Part shown: piece by piece, positions 7,539 through 15,931 of the stretch
How positions within the stretch are numbered: position 1 is the stretch's first letter
How the letters are laid out: the number at the start of each line of letters is the position of its first letter
NCBI RefSeq assembly: GCF_004138135.1
Contig: NZ_RYFD01000006.1
Location: forward strand, 30,992 to 94,991
Length of the DNA stretch: 64,000 nt
Reading direction: 5' to 3'
Source of the DNA: Candidatus Oscillochloris fontis
GTDB lineage: Bacteria; Chloroflexota; Chloroflexia; Chloroflexales; Chloroflexaceae
The notes under the pieces: model-generated
The model's input: the letters and a program-made list of their open reading frames with translations, nothing else
Database searches by the model: none
Told to the model about the DNA's origin: nothing
Made by a program: the position numbers and the translations under genes

Positions 7539-9674
7539 CTATACCACCTCAATCATATAATCCTGGCGTACCTCATGAACCACGCCCGTCAACTCCAACG
7601 CCAAACAATAGCGCCCGCGCATCGTTGGGGTCAGGCGCAGCCGATCCACCTCAATGGCCTGACAATCCGGCGGCAGATCACGCATGCGGATCGTCTCGGC
7701 CAGCAGTTGCCCCTGTGGATCAGTGAGCCGCGCCACTAATCGCGCCCCGCCAATGGTCATCTGCGCATCATTGATCAGATAGAGCGGCAGTTCAACCGCC
7801 TCCCCCAGACTATATGCGCGTGGCGGGAAGAGGCAAAAGGCGTACTGCGGGCTAAAGGCCATCCGCATGGCATAGTAGGAACGCTTTGGTACCCGCCAGT
7901 AATCCACCACACTCCACAAGACCGCCGGGTAGGGATCAACAAACAGAAAGGGGATGATCCCGCCATTAGGCCGATATTTGTAGAAGCGTAGCCGATCAAT
8001 ATAGTAACGGTTGATGAAGATCTGGTAGTCCTGGGTCAGATCAACCAATTCGGCCAGCGATTCGGCTTGACGCCAAGCAATCCAGTTGTCCATGATCTCG
8101 GCCTGAAAGCCGTGGTGGATACTCAGACGCGCAATCGCCTCGGCATCGAGCGGATCGGGCATGAAACGGCGACTACTCTCGACATTCGGGAAACTCTGCG
8201 CCCCAAACTCGGTAACAAAGCTCATGTTGCCACTGAAGCGCCGCTGCATCACCTCGGCATCATCGAGCGTCCCATAGGTACGGTACCAGCCAAAATAGGC
8301 GTGCCCATCGGTACCCCGCCGCAGGTAGGGCACATCCGGCTCACCCGAACTGCGGATCGCCGGGCGCGTCGGGTCGTCGGCTTCCACCAGCGCCTTGAGT
8401 TGGCTATCCATCACATCGCGGTTCCAGTTGAAGCCAAAGCCGGTCGCATAGGTACGCAAACGCGCCAACAGACTCTCATCGGTCGTATCCTCGATCAACA
8501 CCGCCTCGTTATGCATACACCAGATCACGACGCTCGGATGGCTCCCCAAGAGCCGCGTCATCTCCAACACTTGCCGCCGCGCCTCCGGCAGGATCTGCTG
8601 ATCGTAGAGCCATTGTAGTGGGAAATCTTGCCAGATCAGGATTCCCGCCACATCCGCTGCTTCATACAGCGCCGGGTGATCAATATGGGCGTGAATGCGC
8701 AGCATATTCATGAAGCACTCGCGCACCAAGAGCAGATCCTGATCGTAGCGCTCACGAGTCATAGTAGCGATCCACATATCACCCGGTGGATAGTTATTCC
8801 CCTTGGCCTGAAAACGCACCCCGTTCAGATGCGGTGCCCAGTTGCGTAACTCAAAACGCCGCACGCCAAAACCAAACGCGCAACGGTCACTCACTCCTTC
8901 TTCCAACACCACCTCAACCTGCACATCATACAGATCGGGCCGCCCCAGGTCGTGCGTCCACCACAAGCGCGGCTCGCGCAACTTGAACAACCCGCCCACC
9001 TCCTGCTGCCCCGCACGCAACACCCGGCGCTGGATGATCGTCTGTACGGGTGCCACAAAGGTGCGCGGCGTAAAGGTGAAGCGCAGCGTGACCGCACAGG
9101 CATGCGCAGCATCAAGATCGAGATCGAAGCGAATCTGGGCGAAACGCTCATCGCAGGCTAGGGTCAGACAGCGGGCATGGGTGAGGCGCAGCGGGCCACT
9201 CTGGTGCAACTCAACGGGGAGCCAAAGCCCGCCCGGATTGGCATACGGATCGAGGCAGTCCCAATGCGAAAAGACCCCCGTAATCATCCGCTTGCCACTC
9301 TTATTGCGCTCTTCGGGGCTATCAAGCTCGATCAGCAGATCGTTCTCGGCCTGGAGCAACGCGCCGACCTCATACTCCACGGGAGCAAAATAGCCCTCGT
9401 GGCTGCCCACGACCACCCCGTTCAGGTAGACCCGGCTATAGTAGAAGGCACCGTTCAACCGCAGCCAGCGCCGCTGCCCCGCCGCGCCCTCCGCAGCCGC
9501 AAAGTGGCAACGATAGACCACCTTACCAATATGGGTAGACAATTCGGGAATCTGCTGCCAATGCCCCGGCACGACTGCTGGCAGCCAGCCTTCATCATCA
9601 CGAGGATAGATGCCTTGGGTAAAATGTTCGAGCGGGCGAATCTGCCAAGCGGTGTTGAGGGTTTGATCAAGCAT
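7539..9674 (-). CDS. Glycoside hydrolase family 2 protein (beta-mannosidase-like)
   Basis: A 711-residue GH2-type retaining beta-glycosidase. The N-terminal jelly-roll sugar-binding domain has RRWLRLNGAFYYSRVYLNGV and GYFAPVEYEVG. An immunoglobulin-like domain follows, then a TIM barrel. The acid/base glutamate is E390 in WCMHNEAVL and the nucleophile is E489 in SFVTEFGAQ; both are in the right context. The WCMHNE and TEFG wording is closer to beta-mannosidases and beta-glucuronidase-like GH2 than to lacZ, but the substrate cannot be fixed. There is no signal peptide, so it is probably cytoplasmic. It appears to be a monocistronic gene between the CpXC gene and mazEF. Confidence 0.85.
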   Translation of the reverse strand: MLDQTLNTAWQIRPLEHFTQGIYPRDDEGWLPAVVPGHWQQIPELSTHIGKVVYRCHFAAAEGAAGQRRWLRLNGAFYYSRVYLNGVVVGSHEGYFAPVEYEVGALLQAENDLLIELDSPEERNKSGKRMITGVFSHWDCLDPYANPGGLWLPVELHQSGPLRLTHARCLTLACDERFAQIRFDLDLDAAHACAVTLRFTFTPRTFVAPVQTIIQRRVLRAGQQEVGGLFKLREPRLWWTHDLGRPDLYDVQVEVVLEEGVSDRCAFGFGVRRFELRNWAPHLNGVRFQAKGNNYPPGDMWIATMTRERYDQDLLLVRECFMNMLRIHAHIDHPALYEAADVAGILIWQDFPLQWLYDQQILPEARRQVLEMTRLLGSHPSVVIWCMHNEAVLIEDTTDESLLARLRTYATGFGFNWNRDVMDSQLKALVEADDPTRPAIRSSGEPDVPYLRRGTDGHAYFGWYRTYGTLDDAEVMQRRFSGNMSFVTEFGAQSFPNVESSRRFMPDPLDAEAIARLSIHHGFQAEIMDNWIAWRQAESLAELVDLTQDYQIFINRYYIDRLRFYKYRPNGGIIPFLFVDPYPAVLWSVVDYWRVPKRSYYAMRMAFSPQYAFCLFPPRAYSLGEAVELPLYLINDAQMTIGGARLVARLTDPQGQLLAETIRMRDLPPDCQAIEVDRLRLTPTMRGRYCLALELTGVVHEVRQDYMIEVV

Positions 9675-9692
9675 GAGGTTTGAGGGTAAATG

Positions 9693-10010
9693 CTACTCAG
9701 CAAAAAGTTCGGCGAGCACCCCCAGCACTTTGGTTTGCGTCGTTGGGGTAATACGACCAAGATATTTGACGAGCCGCCGCTTATCCACGGTGCGAATCTG
9801 ATCAAGAACAATATGGGCATCTTTGCCATCAAAACGGGTCGCAACACGCGATGGATACGCACGCGCTTTTGTGGTCATAGGAGCCACAATCACCGTCTGA
9901 ATGTAGTCATTCATTTCATCCGGCGAGATAATGAGACATGGGCGAGTCTTTTGGATTTCAACACCCACTGTTGGGTCGAGGATCACCAAATAGACATCAA
10001 AACGCTTCAT
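9693..10010 (-). CDS. mazF: MazF/PemK-family endoribonuclease toxin
   Basis: A 105-residue toxin of the CcdB/PemK fold. It starts MKRFDVYLVILDPTVG and has the family motif KTRPCLIISPDEMN, followed by VIVAPMTT and an LDQIRTVDKRRL block. MazF proteins cleave mRNA at short sequence motifs and are neutralised by their AbrB-type partner. The ATG overlaps the mazE stop codon (ATGA, 4 bp), indicating translational coupling and fixing this start over an upstream in-frame codon at 10037. Cleavage specificity cannot be read from the sequence. Confidence 0.9.
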   Translation of the reverse strand: MKRFDVYLVILDPTVGVEIQKTRPCLIISPDEMNDYIQTVIVAPMTTKARAYPSRVATRFDGKDAHIVLDQIRTVDKRRLVKYLGRITPTTQTKVLGVLAELFAE

Positions 10011-10273
10011 TCCCACTCCCATTCCGTCGTATCCCAAAGGGTTGCTGGTTCCTCAGCATCAAGCAGCGCATCGTCGTGTTGTTCGGCCATACGCTGAAAC
10101 TGCGTCGCCCACAGCGCACGCGGCGCAGAACTAGAGCGCACGATCAAGTGGGTGCCTTGAACTTCCAATTCGATGGCATCAATCAGACCCACCTGATCGC
10201 GTACAATTTTTGGAATACGAACACCATGTGAGTTGCCAATTTTGACGAGGCGGGTTTTAATCACTGTGCTCAT
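10007..10273 (-). CDS. mazE: MazE/AbrB-family antitoxin
   Basis: An 88-residue antitoxin. The N-terminal swapped-hairpin AbrB DNA-binding domain is MSTVIKTRLVKIGNSHGVRIP followed by IELEVQGTHLIVR, and an acidic C-terminal tail (LLDAEEPATLWDTTEWEWE) is presumed to wrap MazF. AAAGGA lies upstream of the ATG. It is first in the operon with mazF and probably autoregulates: the promoter (10299-10327) contains a perfect TGTAATTACA palindrome at 10301-10310. Confidence 0.9.
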   Translation of the reverse strand: MSTVIKTRLVKIGNSHGVRIPKIVRDQVGLIDAIELEVQGTHLIVRSSSAPRALWATQFQRMAEQHDDALLDAEEPATLWDTTEWEWE

Positions 10274-10298
10274 ACGTGTATCCTTTCAACGTAGGTAC

Positions 10299-10327
10299 AG
10301 TGTAATTACAATCCACGCTGGTGTCAA
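10299..10327 (-). promoter_or_regulatory. mazEF promoter with palindromic operator candidate
   Basis: On the minus strand TTGACA (10322-10327) and TACACT (10299-10304) are separated by exactly 17 bp, 26 bp before the mazE ATG. The 10-bp palindrome TGTAATTACA overlaps the -10 and part of the spacer, a plausible site for MazE/MazEF autorepression. Promoter elements are seen; regulation is inferred. Confidence 0.65.
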
Positions 10328-10341
10328 GCACAGATGCGACC

Positions 10342-10477
10342 GTAACTGTTCACCCTTGGGGTAAAAGAAATCTCGTGTTGACGCCAAGGCGCAAGGACGC
10401 AAAGGTTTTGTTGCAGGCTTTGCGCCTCTGCGTCTTTGCGTCAAAACCTGGAAGCTAGGAGAAGTGTGAACAGTTAC
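10342..10477. mobile_element. MITE-like element, copy 1, with 8-bp target duplication
   Basis: 136 bp bounded by the perfect 12-bp inverted repeats GTAACTGTTCAC and GTGAACAGTTAC. An inner inverted repeat (TTGACGCCAAGGCGCAAGG against TTTGCGCCTCTGCGTC) makes it foldable. The 8-bp direct repeat ATGCGACC lies immediately outside both ends (10334-10341 and 10478-10485). It encodes nothing. A related copy lies at 60589-60730. It provides the TAA stop of the glycosyltransferase gene. Confidence 0.85.
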
Positions 10478-11430
10478 ATGCGACCAAGCGCAGCCCAGAC
10501 CTGGCGATACACCGCGATCCGCTGGCGGCGTAGTTCACGGCGATGCCCCAACAGCCATTTCAACCCTTCGACAAGCAACTCATACAGATAGCCCAGCCGC
10601 AGCACGAGGCGCAATAGGCGTGCAAAGCGCCACCCGAACCAGATCTGGGCCAAGCGGATCTTACTCGACTGGAACCAGATATGCCGCCGCGCCAGCACCT
10701 GTTCGCTACTCTTGCCCTCATAATGCATAATCTCGGCGTCAGGCACATAGGCAACCCGTCCCTCCCGCTGCAACCGCGCCTGCCATTCCAACTCCTCACT
10801 ATACATGAAGAAGCGTTCATCAAACAGTCCCGCCGCCTGGATCGCCCGCCCGCGCACCAACAGCGCCGCTCCCACCAGCCAATCCACGCGCTGCACCCGC
10901 GCCTCAAACTGGTTGACGCAGCGATAGTGGCGCAGCCACGGGTTGTGCGGCCAGAGCCGCTCCAACGGGGTACTCTCCCAGAATAGTGTCATACGGGTGG
11001 GGAAGTGCCGCCGCGAAGATTGCAGGCTGCCATCGCCATACCGCAAACGTGGCCCCACCACCACCAGATCAGGATGCGCCTGCATCTCGGCCATCAAGCG
11101 CCCCAGCGCCCGCCCCACCACCTCCGTATCCGGGTTGAGCAACAAGACATACGCTGGTGCAGTGGTACGCGGTTGCACGCCCAGCCCCAAGCGCTCTAGC
11201 GCCAGATTATTGCCCGCCGCAAAGCCCAGATTCGCCCCGGACTCGATCAACTCAACCTGTGGAAACTCAGCCCGCAGCATCTCCGGGGTACCATCACCAC
11301 TCGCATTATCCACCACCACAATCCGCGCATCCAGATCACTCAGCGCTAACGAATCAGCAACCGATTGCAAACAGCGCCGCAACAAGTCGCGTACATTCCA
11401 CGAAACAATGACAATTGCGAGTGTGGGCAT
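10474..11430 (-). CDS. Family 2 glycosyltransferase (WbbL/rhamnosyltransferase-like)
   Basis: A 318-residue GT-A fold enzyme that transfers a sugar from a nucleotide-sugar donor, probably in cell-envelope polysaccharide synthesis. It begins with the GT2 signature [20 protein letters not shown] and has [11 protein letters not shown], a metal-binding NPDTEV, and the [21 protein letters not shown] block that resembles WbbL-type rhamnosyltransferases. A basic, hydrophobic C-terminal region may associate with the membrane. The stop codon TAA belongs to an inserted MITE-like element. Joining the target duplication restores an ancestral end Arg-Ile-Cys-Ala-stop, so the insertion changed only the last few residues and probably left activity intact. 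Donor and acceptor are unknown. Confidence 0.88.
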   Translation of the reverse strand: MPTLAIVIVSWNVRDLLRRCLQSVADSLALSDLDARIVVVDNASGDGTPEMLRAEFPQVELIESGANLGFAAGNNLALERLGLGVQPRTTAPAYVLLLNPDTEVVGRALGRLMAEMQAHPDLVVVGPRLRYGDGSLQSSRRHFPTRMTLFWESTPLERLWPHNPWLRHYRCVNQFEARVQRVDWLVGAALLVRGRAIQAAGLFDERFFMYSEELEWQARLQREGRVAYVPDAEIMHYEGKSSEQVLARRHIWFQSSKIRLAQIWFGWRFARLLRLVLRLGYLYELLVEGLKWLLGHRRELRRQRIAVYRQVWAALGRM

Positions 11431-11448
11431 AATAGCACCATGGGGGTA

Positions 11449-11564
11449 ATACCAATTCCTGAAGAAGCTACCGCATTGTCACGCTGAGCGAAGCGAAGCG
11501 TCTCGGACGGGATTCCTCGCTACGCTCGGAATGACAATGCGGTATATTCACCAGGAACTGGTAT
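11449..11564. repeat. Nested inverted-repeat element upstream of the GT2 gene
   Basis: The ends ATACCAATTCCTG (11449-11461) and CAGGAACTGGTAT (11552-11564) are inverted repeats with one mismatch. Inside, ACCGCATTGTCA (11470-11481) and TGACAATGCGGT (11532-11543) pair perfectly. The middle contains GAAGCG and GGGATTCCTCGC words; a related CTCGGAATGACAA word recurs near 34917-34930. It is non-coding and MITE-like, and a clear target duplication was not seen. Confidence 0.65.
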
Positions 11565-11590
11565 AATGAGGGGGATTGGTTCGGGAGATA

Positions 11591-12004
11591 TTATACATAC
11601 CCATACTCAAGAAATGTACGTGGATTCAGAATCGCAACTCCGCGATATGGATGAAGATCAAGAAGATCATTATCTCCACTTATAATCAATTTTGCATCCC
11701 CACAGATTGCCACTTCAAGGAATTTATTATCTTTCGGGTCACGACAAGCAATAATAGGCTCAATAATCTCTACAAGTACAGTTTTCTGCAAAAAAATTGT
11801 CAGAAAACGCTCTCGTACATCGCGTGAAAGATAGCGATCAAATTTTTCTCGTAAAAGTACTGTAGTTAATTCAAGCGTCGTTGCTTCCGAAACAAGCACA
11901 ATCCCTCCTACAAGAGCAGCGTCTACTGCCTGACGTGGTACGGATTGACGAAAAAGTGCAGCGCTAACAATGGTGTTTGTATCAATAACAAAGCGATTAC
12001 TCAT
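11591..12004 (-). CDS. PIN-domain ribonuclease toxin (COG1569-like)
   Basis: A 137-residue single PIN domain, the nuclease fold of VapC-like toxins. Acidic active-site residues are visible in VIDTNTIVSA (D8), in the central TTLELTTVL and in the C-terminal RDPKDNKFLEVA and IISGDNDLL blocks. The pattern is closest to the putative toxin family that pairs with small non-AbrB antitoxins. An ATG at 12010 is also possible; the one at 12004 is used because MSNRFVID is the usual N-terminus. It overlaps the preceding antitoxin gene by 8 bp. The region is notably AT-rich compared with neighbouring genes, suggesting recent acquisition. Confidence 0.82.
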   Translation of the reverse strand: MSNRFVIDTNTIVSAALFRQSVPRQAVDAALVGGIVLVSEATTLELTTVLLREKFDRYLSRDVRERFLTIFLQKTVLVEIIEPIIACRDPKDNKFLEVAICGDAKLIISGDNDLLDLHPYRGVAILNPRTFLEYGYV

Positions 12005-12230
12005 AGTCATTAAGAATTTGGTCAAGAATTTCAGGAGTTAATCCACGCGATTGCGCCTCATCACTCATTTCATCCATAATCTGCTGTAGCGTTCCCTCTA
12101 CAGGCATCACACTAGTCCGGAAAAGCAGGCGTACAAGTAATTGTACTTTCCGTCGTTCTTCTTCCGTTGCAGCATAGTATTTCGCCGCTGTTGCAGTATC
12201 AACCGGAATCATAATCGTTGCATTGCTCAT
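11997..12230 (-). CDS. Putative antitoxin partner of the PIN toxin
   Basis: A 77-residue protein starting MSNATIMIPVDTATAAKYY, with a charged helical segment AATEEERRKVQLLVRLL and an acidic C-terminus (LTPEILDQILNDYE). This architecture is typical of small antitoxins found directly upstream of PIN toxins. The ATG at 12230 has AAGGAA about 8 bases upstream; the longer frame to 12308 has no support. It overlaps the toxin gene by 8 bp, implying translational coupling. No DNA-binding fold was recognised with certainty; the antitoxin role is inferred from position and size. Confidence 0.7.
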   Translation of the reverse strand: MSNATIMIPVDTATAAKYYAATEEERRKVQLLVRLLFRTSVMPVEGTLQQIMDEMSDEAQSRGLTPEILDQILNDYE

Positions 12231-12441
12231 GATGAATTCCTTGACCACCCTACTTCTTAGGTGTACCCTCTGATAGAGAGTATAGCACGTTTGTTTGTAG
12301 TATACCACTCAAACCTAAGCCTTGCGCTGCTACGAACCTCAACTACTGTCCACTCTACCATGTTGGGTGAGTGAGATCCATCCCCACCCAATCCATGGTA
12401 CGCTCTCTATACGCTATTCGTATCAACACATGGAGCAACAC

Positions 12442-13191
12442 ATGAATCGTAACACCATGATCGGGATCGCCGCCGGAGTGCTCGTCGTCGTGATCGCCCT
12501 CGGTGTATGGCTCTATACCTCCGTCCAAGGTGAAACCCAACCCGCCAGCGGGCCAATCACCGCCATCCCCTTAGCCACCAGCGCCCCCACATCGCCCCCC
12601 GCTGGTGCCACGATGGCCCCGGTTACCAATCCAACCAGCGCCCCCACAACTGGCGATCTGCTGCGCTTCCAGATCGTGCAGAGTGAATCGACCGCCACCT
12701 TCACCATTGATGAGGTGCTGAATGGCAACCCCTTCACCGTCGTTGGAACCACCGACCAAGTTGCCGGGGAGATTGCGGTCAATCCGACGGATCTCAGCAC
12801 AGCCCAAATCGGTACGATCACCGTTAATGCCCGTACCCTCGTCACCGATAGTGAGCGCCGTGACCGGGCGATTAAAAATGCTATCCTCAATACCGATACC
12901 TATGAGTTTATCAGTTTCGCTCCCACCACAATCACGGGCCTGAGTGGTAGCGGCACTCCCGGAACGCCCTACACCTTCCAGATTAATGGCAATCTCACCA
13001 TCCGCGACAAGACTGTGCCGGTCGTCTTTACCGCGACGATCATGGCCGAGAGTCCCAACCGCATGAGTGGTACCGCTACTGCCACCGTCAACCGCGCCGA
13101 CTTTGGCCTAACCATTCCGAGTGTGCCCATGGTCGCCAGCGTGAGCGAACAGGTCACCATCGCCATTAATCTTGTGGCAACCGCGCCGTAA
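12442..13191 (+). CDS. Membrane-anchored YceI-family protein
   Basis: A 249-residue protein with one N-terminal transmembrane anchor (IGIAAGVLVVVIALGVWLYT, about residues 6-25), a Pro/Thr/Ala-rich linker (about 30-70), and a C-terminal YceI lipocalin-like domain. The domain starts at RFQIVQSESTATFTIDEVL and includes VGTTDQVAGEI and RDRAIKNAILNTDTYEFISF. YceI proteins bind isoprenoid-like lipids in a beta-barrel; some are stress induced. The ATG at 12442 has GGAG 6 bases upstream. The gene is convergent with the cyclomaltodextrinase gene, and the 3-prime ends overlap by 26 bp. Ligand unknown. Confidence 0.88.
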   Translation: MNRNTMIGIAAGVLVVVIALGVWLYTSVQGETQPASGPITAIPLATSAPTSPPAGATMAPVTNPTSAPTTGDLLRFQIVQSESTATFTIDEVLNGNPFTVVGTTDQVAGEIAVNPTDLSTAQIGTITVNARTLVTDSERRDRAIKNAILNTDTYEFISFAPTTITGLSGSGTPGTPYTFQINGNLTIRDKTVPVVFTATIMAESPNRMSGTATATVNRADFGLTIPSVPMVASVSEQVTIAINLVATAP

Positions 13192-15082
13192 AGATCACGC
13201 CGCCATATGCGGGCAACCAAGCCGCGCCACCTTCTATGGTAACGCTATCACTCACAACCGCGAGCGTCCATTCAGCCGCAGGCAGGGGCACCCGCCCCAC
13301 CTGCGGGCCATTGTTCAGCACCACGAGGCCGATCTCGTCACCGTCGCGACACTGGTAGGCGTAGTGGCCCGCCACATCATCAAGGTAGACCGTCTGCCGT
13401 ACCCCGCGCCACAGTGCTGCTGTCGCCCGCCGAACAGTACCTAAACGCCGGTAAAACGTCAGCAGATCCTGATCCTGCTCTGCTCCCCATAGCATCGGCA
13501 AGCGCGCCTCCTCCGGGTGTCCGCTTCCATCAGCGTGGCGGACATCGTCGCGCTGACTCAAGCCGACCTCGGTGCCATAGTAGAGAATCGGTGGGTGCGG
13601 CAGGGTATATTGACACAGCGCGGCCAATTTGAGCCGCCGCCGATCCCCGCCCACAATCCAGAGGAAGCGGTTCATGTCGTGGTTGTCGAGAAAACTGGGC
13701 AGCACAAAGCCCGGCGGAAAGGCGCTCAGATGGCGGCACACGAAGCTATCAAACTGGCTCGCCCGTATCTCATGGAAACCGAAGAAGAGCCGCAGCGCCT
13801 GGAGTAGCAGAAAATCCAGACACCCATCGAGCCGCCCGCTATAGGTGCGTAGCAGATCGGCGGTCTCGACTGCCTCACCAATCAACACCACCTCAGGTTG
13901 TATGTTCCGCATCGCAGCACGGAAATCCACCCAAAAAGCATGCGAGGGGCCGATATTATAATCCAGGCGGAATCCGTCCACCCCCTGGCGCAACCAGAAG
14001 GCCGCCGCATCAATCAATGCCTGCCGCGCATCAGGATGATCGGTGTCAATCTGCGGCAAACTGCGCACCCCAAAGAACGAGATGTAGGTCTCTGGGTACT
14101 CGGTGAAGGTGAACCAGCCATACGTCGGGCTGTGCGGGTCACGACACGCCGCTTGGAAGGCCGGATGTTGATCCGAGACATGGTTGGCGGTAAAGTCGAG
14201 CAGCACCCGTATCCCGCGCACATGGGCCGCATCGAGCAATTCCCGCAGATCAGTCAGGGTGCCTAAACGCGGTTCTACAGCATAGAAATCGGTTGTATCA
14301 TACCCGTGGTGCGAGGGGCTTGAAAAGATCGGTGAGAGCCAAATCAGCGTCACCCCCAACGCAGCGATCTGATCAATCTGCTCGATCACGCCCGCCAGTG
14401 TGCCGCCATAGAATCCGTTAAGGTCATCCGGCTGCGTAAACGCACGCCCACCACCAGGAGCGTAACGATCTACAAAGACCTGATAAATCAGCCCGTCATA
14501 CAACCAATCTGGCGTCTGCTCATGATCGACCCGAAAAGCAAACGTGCGCGCCCGCCGCACAAAGGTCAACCCAAACTCCACCCCCATCGCGTGCAGGTAG
14601 ATGTCGCCCGGTGACTCATCCCCCAACACGGTTCCATCACCCGGCGTACTGCCGATGATCTCGCTGGCCCAACTGCTACCATCCTCCAGGCTCGACCATG
14701 CCTCAATCCGGTAACGTACCGTTGTCCCCGCCGGTTGGGGCGGAATGTCAGCCACCCACTCCTCCAGGTAGCCCCACAGGAAGGTCTCCCACCGCACCGC
14801 CTGGCGCACAAAGGCCACCATCTGCGAACCATCCCCCGCTACCCCACGCGCTCCAACAGGTTCACCTCCATCGGTCGTGAAGTAGCAGGTCACCCGGTCG
14901 CCAGGAATATGCGGGCCAAGCGAGACCCACAACCGCACCGGCTGATCGGGGATCGGATCAATTGGCTCGATACGGTGGCGATGCGCAATCCCCGCTAACT
15001 CCGCCTGCATGGCCCCCAATCGCCGCGCATCGGTCGCCAGTGTCCCAAAGATAAAATCGGACGAGACATGATCCGCCCCCAT
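13166..15082 (-). CDS. GH13 cyclomaltodextrinase / neopullulanase-like alpha-amylase
   Basis: A 638-residue alpha-amylase superfamily enzyme hydrolysing maltodextrins or cyclodextrins. The first 190 residues form a beta-rich N-terminal domain (VRLWVSLGPHIPGDRVTCYF), and the barrel starts near DWLYDGLIYQVFVDRY. All four GH13 regions are present: DFTANHVSD (I), GFRLDYN with nucleophile D374 (II), LIGEAVE with acid/base E403 (III), and FLDNHDMNR with D469 (IV). No signal peptide is visible, so it probably acts on imported oligosaccharides. It is the last gene of the malE-malF-malG operon, starting 3 bp after malG. The exact specificity is not resolvable from sequence alone. Confidence 0.9.
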   Translation of the reverse strand: MGADHVSSDFIFGTLATDARRLGAMQAELAGIAHRHRIEPIDPIPDQPVRLWVSLGPHIPGDRVTCYFTTDGGEPVGARGVAGDGSQMVAFVRQAVRWETFLWGYLEEWVADIPPQPAGTTVRYRIEAWSSLEDGSSWASEIIGSTPGDGTVLGDESPGDIYLHAMGVEFGLTFVRRARTFAFRVDHEQTPDWLYDGLIYQVFVDRYAPGGGRAFTQPDDLNGFYGGTLAGVIEQIDQIAALGVTLIWLSPIFSSPSHHGYDTTDFYAVEPRLGTLTDLRELLDAAHVRGIRVLLDFTANHVSDQHPAFQAACRDPHSPTYGWFTFTEYPETYISFFGVRSLPQIDTDHPDARQALIDAAAFWLRQGVDGFRLDYNIGPSHAFWVDFRAAMRNIQPEVVLIGEAVETADLLRTYSGRLDGCLDFLLLQALRLFFGFHEIRASQFDSFVCRHLSAFPPGFVLPSFLDNHDMNRFLWIVGGDRRRLKLAALCQYTLPHPPILYYGTEVGLSQRDDVRHADGSGHPEEARLPMLWGAEQDQDLLTFYRRLGTVRRATAALWRGVRQTVYLDDVAGHYAYQCRDGDEIGLVVLNNGPQVGRVPLPAAEWTLAVVSDSVTIEGGAAWLPAYGGVIFTARLPQD

Positions 15083-15085
15083 ACG

Positions 15086-15931
15086 CTACCCCTTTACGCC
15101 ACCTACCGTCAGCCCCGACTCCAGGTAGCGCTGGAGGAAGAGGAAGACCAAAATAGTTGGAATGATGATCAGTAAGCCGCCCGCCGCGAAGTAGCCCCAC
15201 GGCACACTCTGGCTGTTCGCCATACTGTATAGCCCCGGCACTACCAACTTCATCGAATCGGGTGCAGGTACCAGCACCGAGGCAAAGATGAAGTCGCCCC
15301 AACCCGCCAAAAAACCCAGCAGCGCTGTCACCGCCAACGCCGGGCGCGCCAGTGGCAACGCAATCAACACAAACGACTGCACCGGCCCACAGCCATCAAT
15401 CTGGGCCGCCTCCTCCAACTCCACCGGGATAGTATCGAAGTAGCCCTTCATATTCCAGGTACTAAAGACGAGCGTGCTGGTGGTGTAGGCCAGGATCAAG
15501 CCCTCGTGCTTCCCATATAAACCGAGTGCAGTGAGCAATTGCGCCACCGCCACCAGCGAGAGCACCCCCGGAAAGGTCTGGATGGCCAGCAGTAAGATCA
15601 ACCCAAACTCGCGCCCATAGAACTTGAAGCGCGAGAAGGCAAATGCGGCTGAGGTGGTCACCACTAATGACACCACGGTGGTAACACTCGCCACATAGAG
15701 GCTATTGCGCAACCACGTCAAGAGTGGTTTATCGAAGAGCATCGTGCGATAGTTCTCGAACGTCCACTCCAAGGGCACAAACATCCCCGCCAGATTCAGC
15801 GTATAGAGCCGGTCACCCACCCGCCCAGACGCGATCAGGGCAAACCAGAGTGGATAGATCGCAAAGAGCGCACCGAGGATCAAAATGCTATATTGCAGCA
15901 CCAATGCCGCTGTGGTCGGTTTGCGTCTCAT
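15086..15931 (-). CDS. malG: Maltodextrin-type ABC transporter permease (MalG-like)
   Basis: A 281-residue inner-membrane permease of the CUT1 sugar ABC family, with six predicted membrane segments. The cytoplasmic EAA loop that contacts the ATPase is visible as VELEEAAQIDGCGPVQSFVLIALPLARPA (split here only by description; about residues 170-200). The start overlaps the malF stop by 4 bp (ATGA), so the two permeases are translationally coupled. No ATPase gene is in this operon, so a shared MsmX/MalK-type ATPase elsewhere is inferred. Maltodextrin specificity rests on the downstream amylase and the malE-like binding protein. Confidence 0.9.
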   Translation of the reverse strand: MRRKPTTAALVLQYSILILGALFAIYPLWFALIASGRVGDRLYTLNLAGMFVPLEWTFENYRTMLFDKPLLTWLRNSLYVASVTTVVSLVVTTSAAFAFSRFKFYGREFGLILLLAIQTFPGVLSLVAVAQLLTALGLYGKHEGLILAYTTSTLVFSTWNMKGYFDTIPVELEEAAQIDGCGPVQSFVLIALPLARPALAVTALLGFLAGWGDFIFASVLVPAPDSMKLVVPGLYSMANSQSVPWGYFAAGGLLIIIPTILVFLFLQRYLESGLTVGGVKG

